Shown piece by piece: positions 7,177 to 10,000 of a DNA stretch of 10,000 nt. The position numbers were made by a program, and so were the translations under genes. Location of the stretch: contig JABUQX010007469.1 of NCBI GenBank assembly GCA_015478945.1, forward strand, positions 1-10,000, written 5' to 3'. The stretch's first letter is position 1. The number at the start of each line of letters is the position of its first letter. The notes beneath the pieces were generated by a model. The model was not told where the DNA came from. It made no database searches and was given only the letters and a program-made list of their open reading frames with translations. The stretch comes from Trachelipus rathkii (Eukaryota > Arthropoda > Malacostraca > Isopoda > Trachelipodidae).

Positions 7177-8820
7177 TAGTATAAGGACAGTGAAATAATA
7201 ATTCAACTGATAGAAAGCGATTGAAGAGAGAGTTAGTGAGAGGATTGATTGATAAGACGAAAAGTCCTATACTTGCATAAGAGCTGTATGTGTGTAACAA
7301 CCCCAGATATGCGTGGCATACTCCTCACAGGGGCAAACCACAACCCTATAAAAATAAACAGCTAGGGTTGTGTGAAGAAATTTTGAAGGCTCCTCAGAAC
7401 ATTCAACCTTTTAGAAGCTTGCTTAATAAGATAGGTTATTTGATCACGAGAAAAGAAAAACCACGAATATTAAGGGCAGATGAAGTTTTGAGTTGTTTGT
7501 TCTCGAAGAAAATGTTGTTGACGTGTGGAAGATTATGGAAAGATGAATTAACTGAGTTTCAGGCATTGAAAGCAATTCCATGTTTTCTCTGTTCCAATTA
7601 GAAATTTGGGAAAGATGAGAGGTTAGTTGATCCAATGCCACCCTAATAGCAAGAGTTATTTCCCGTTGGCTATGAAGTCTTTCAAAATAAAGATAGTAAT
7701 GAAGGGCGGGGTCGTCAGTATATAGGAGTTGAAAGTAGAAAAAGAGTTGAGAACCCACAGTTGATAAACTAAATTGATAAATGTTGGCAATCGGCAATAA
7801 CTTCTATACAACAACCGAAAATGGAAATAAAAGAGAAAGCCACAGAAAGAAGGATAAATACCGAAATAGAGAAGTTTATATATCAAAGCATTGTGTCAGA
7901 CTCTACTGAAAGATTTCGAAATATCGATATGCTTATGCAGAACTATAGAGCAAAAGATTTACCTAAACGCCGGAGAGCAGAGGATCACTAAGAGTCAAAG
8001 GGAATGGAGAAAAGATTACCAGTTGAGCGTTCCTTATGGGGGCTATACTAACGATCAGAGACACGTAAGATTAGAAGGTTAAAGATGCTTCAAAATCTTC
8101 TTGCCAAGGATAGGTTCGAAAACATCCGAAAGTACTGAGGTTTAAATCAATCGGACAATAGTTAGAGTGTTCAAAGGGTACACATTTTTCTACACAAGTT
8201 GAATGGGTGTAAGCTTCAGCAAAAAAGAAAGATTGAAATTGATAGGCATAGTTAAAATAGTTTACCAAGACATTGTGCAAATTCAGAAGAGCAAGTTTTT
8301 TATAACCATAGTTGGAATATCGTGAAGACCTTACACCTTCTTAGTCTTATGCTCAGATATATCAGAAATCATCTTTGGAAGAAATTACAATATTAGGTAT
8401 AAATGTGTGGATGGAGATGGAGAAAAAGAAAGAGCCTCCGAATCGTCTAAATTGGAATTAGAAGAAAAGTTATGACCAAAAAGTTCAGGCTTACCAGAAG
8501 GAAAGACGGCTGTTGTGAAGTAAGAAGAAACTAAATGGGGAAAGAGGAAGAAGCAATGTTAAAATTGACATTGTTTTTCTTTTTGCGAAATGCAGGAAAG
8601 ATCTCTTGATAGAGGAACCAGAAATATTATTGAATTTTCTACGGAGTATAGAGCTCTTAGCGTTACGTAACACACATTTTGCACGATTTCAGGTTGAAAC
8701 AAAAGAAGCTCGAGATTCTGGAGTTTGAAGACAACATTAAGTAATGAAGGGAACGTCCTAGCCGCAAATAGCACAAGAATAAGTGGAATTAAACCAAGGT
8801 TCATAAGATTTAGTTGGTAG
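7177..8820 (-). pseudogene. Element B linker and reverse transcriptase remnant
   Basis: Minus-strand landmarks in order are EPWFNSTYSCAI (about 8768-8803), NRAKCVLRNAKSSILRRKF (about 8630-8690), SSIKRSF and FGHNFSSNSNLDDSE (linker, 8440-8615), MVIKNLL (about 8290-8315), KCVPFEHSNYCPIDL (the KKGD..SNYRPIAL block, about 8140-8185), HIDISKSFSRV (motif A with its Asp at 7923-7925), then TGA at 7896-7898 where related elements have Trp. HNALIYKLLYFGIYPSFCGF follows, then YTDD at 7711-7722 in place of YADD. After it come LDQLTSHLSQISNW, TQLIHLS, RDQITYL, LQNFFTQ, EYATHIWG (7300-7323), FRLIN, and SLSLYY next to the TTAGG block. The GVPQGS box is badly eroded. Numerous stops and frame changes rule out function. 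Confidence 0.85.
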
Positions 8821-8890
8821 TAAAGAGAATGGAGTGTGCTCCTCCATACTAGAGAGAATCATCTTTCATATGCACCATCCGCACTTCAAA

Positions 8891-8928
<38 letters not shown>

Positions 8929-9000
8929 ACTATATATATATGTATATATATATATTTATATATAGATATATAGTATATTAGTATATATATGTAGTATAGT
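8891..9000. repeat. Interrupted (TA)n array
   Basis: (TA)n with GTATAC, TTTA, TAGA and TAGTA interruptions. It separates the 5'-truncated end of element B from the remnant at 9001. Confidence 0.93.
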
Positions 9001-9192
9001 GTCGAGAGCAGAGCACCCCAGGAGGAGGTGCTCTATTGTATCTGAGAATTGTGACATCTGGTTGCAAGTGGGGGAGGTGACATTGTCTAGTTGAAATCTA
9101 TATTTTTTATTGAATGAGTTTTTGGAGGGTAGGTGATCTGATCTGGCTCCGGGCGAGCCGGGGGTTGGTCCATTTGGCTTCTTTGTGGACAA
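9001..9192 (-). pseudogene. Element D: possible LINE C-terminal zinc-knuckle remnant
   Basis: A minus-strand frame reads YRFQLDNVTSPTCNQ and SDTIEHLLLGCSAL (about 9005-9103) before running into the TA array. The spacing SP-x-C ... TIEH-x4-C resembles the Cys/His motif after the RNase H region of I- and Jockey-type LINEs, usually C-x2-C ... H-x4-C. Here the second Cys is replaced by Met (ATG at about 9059-9061). Upstream, to about 9192, the frame is Pro/Ser/Lys-rich with no match I can name. Elements A and B end in LWNSLP-type sequence, so this would be a third LINE group. The assignment rests on one short motif and is tentative. Confidence 0.42.
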
Positions 9193-9600
9193 CGTCTTTC
9201 TTTCTCTAGGGGAAATTTTGGGGGAGTGGGGTGTTTGAATAAAATGTGGGTTATGGTTGGGAAGGTTGTGAGAGGGGTATGTGATTGTATGAGAGTGGGT
9301 TTGATTATGTGTAATCCATGGACGTATTGGGAGGGAGCGGGCGCGTATTATATTGTAAGTGTTCGTATAGAATTGAGCTGGTTGGAAGAAGGGGGGATTT
9401 TAGTCTTTGACGAGGGGGATGGAAGAGACATTTGGGACAAGGGTGGGTTGGCGGGTACGATTTTCTGATACGAATGGGTCCCCACCATCTCCAGGTGTGT
9501 GTGTGGAGATGGGAGGATGGAGGTTTCGTCATGTAAAGTTGGATTGGGGGTGGTTTATTAGTGCAACTGTGATAATTCTGATATCCTTATAACCTTGATT
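9193..9600. other. G-rich, C-poor stretch without a recognised gene
   Basis: On the + strand G and T dominate and C is scarce, unlike the AT-rich surroundings. Open frames exist on both strands (for example 9226-9468 + and 9305-9532 -), but neither product has a recognisable motif, and the minus-strand ones are mainly Pro/His/Thr/Ser from C-rich codons. It may be the upstream part of element D (linker before the RNase H region), but I see no conserved box to show this. Confidence 0.5.
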
Positions 9601-9812
<212 letters not shown>

Positions 9813-9875
9813 AATATATATAAGATATATATATATATTATATATATTATATTATATATATATATATAAATTATT

Positions 9876-9917
<42 letters not shown>
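9813..9917. repeat. Interrupted (TA)n array
   Basis: TA dinucleotides with frequent phase breaks (ATTATATATATTATATT, AAATTATTATA), ending where unique AT-rich sequence resumes. The last roughly 80 bases of the window hold nothing I recognise. Confidence 0.93.
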
Positions 9918-9919
<2 letters not shown>

Positions 9920-10000
9920 GCTCTTAAATACTACATCTAGGCTTTAAAAAATTTACTTGGGAGAGTTATACGTAACGCCAGTAATTAATAGCTAGTATCC

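Larger units (their letters stand above)
6821..8890 (-). mobile_element. Element B: decayed Jockey-like LINE split by a TTAGG block
   Basis: A second LINE in the same orientation as element A but a different copy and probably a different subfamily. Read right to left it starts in the endonuclease-RT linker (about 8800) and runs through the reverse transcriptase to the C-terminal region. It ends at about 6821 in a (TA)n tract, before the last few dozen residues. The endonuclease domain is missing; the next sequence to the right is a (TA)n array from 8892. The 155-bp telomere-type block at 7022-7176 lies inside it. It has more in-frame stops than element A, suggesting an older copy. Confidence 0.8.

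Noticed and set aside
7290..7601. Plus-strand open frame of 103 codons
   Set aside because: It is antisense to the clear minus-strand LINE remnant (EYATHIWG to RDQITYL), so it is a shadow.
7891..8082. Plus-strand open frame of 63 codons
   Set aside because: It is antisense to the motif A region of element B.
9226..9592. Overlapping plus-strand frames rich in Gly, Val and Trp
   Set aside because: Composition follows the G/T-rich strand; no motif is seen and the frames overlap each other and a minus-strand frame.

Overview
This window looks like non-genic nuclear DNA of an arthropod, most likely a decapod crustacean such as a penaeid shrimp. Three things point there: a block of TTAGG, the arthropod telomere unit, at 7022-7176; extreme density of simple repeats (TA, TG, TCTA, TTA, CA); and several decayed non-LTR retrotransposons (LINEs) of Jockey-like type. 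The assignment to decapods is inference from this repeat profile and was not checked against any database. I see no intact host gene, no tRNA or rRNA, and nothing bacterial or viral.

Layout. 1-1405: TG and TA microsatellites with AT-rich filler. 1406-2143: the 3' end of a LINE on the + strand (element C), with TCTA repeats on both sides. 2144-2409: a compound TCTA/TA/TCTA microsatellite. 2410-5925: a nearly complete but broken Jockey-like LINE on the - strand (element A), with its 3' tail in the 2333-2409 TCTA tract, its endonuclease start near 5310, a probable 5' leader up to 5925, and another TCTA tract at 5926-6008. 6009-6820: AT-rich DNA with TTA and TA arrays. 6821-8890: a second, more decayed LINE on the - strand (element B), interrupted by the TTAGG block. 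8891-9000: TA array. 9001-9192: a possible short remnant of a third kind of LINE (element D, - strand). 9193-9600: a stretch rich in G and poor in C on the + strand. 9601-10000: long TA arrays with a short unique spacer.

The elements do not act together as a pathway. Each LINE once encoded an endonuclease plus reverse transcriptase that copied its own RNA into new sites. All copies here carry stops and frameshifts, so none can make a working protein. The main structural pattern is that each LINE island begins and ends at a microsatellite. For elements A and C the repeat on both sides is the same one, (TCTA)n in the same orientation, which fits insertion into, or spread of, a TCTA repeat. The second main point is the telomere-type block splitting the reverse transcriptase of element B with little apparent loss of LINE sequence.

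I found no convincing new biological system. The best leads are the LINE/TCTA association and the interstitial TTAGG block.
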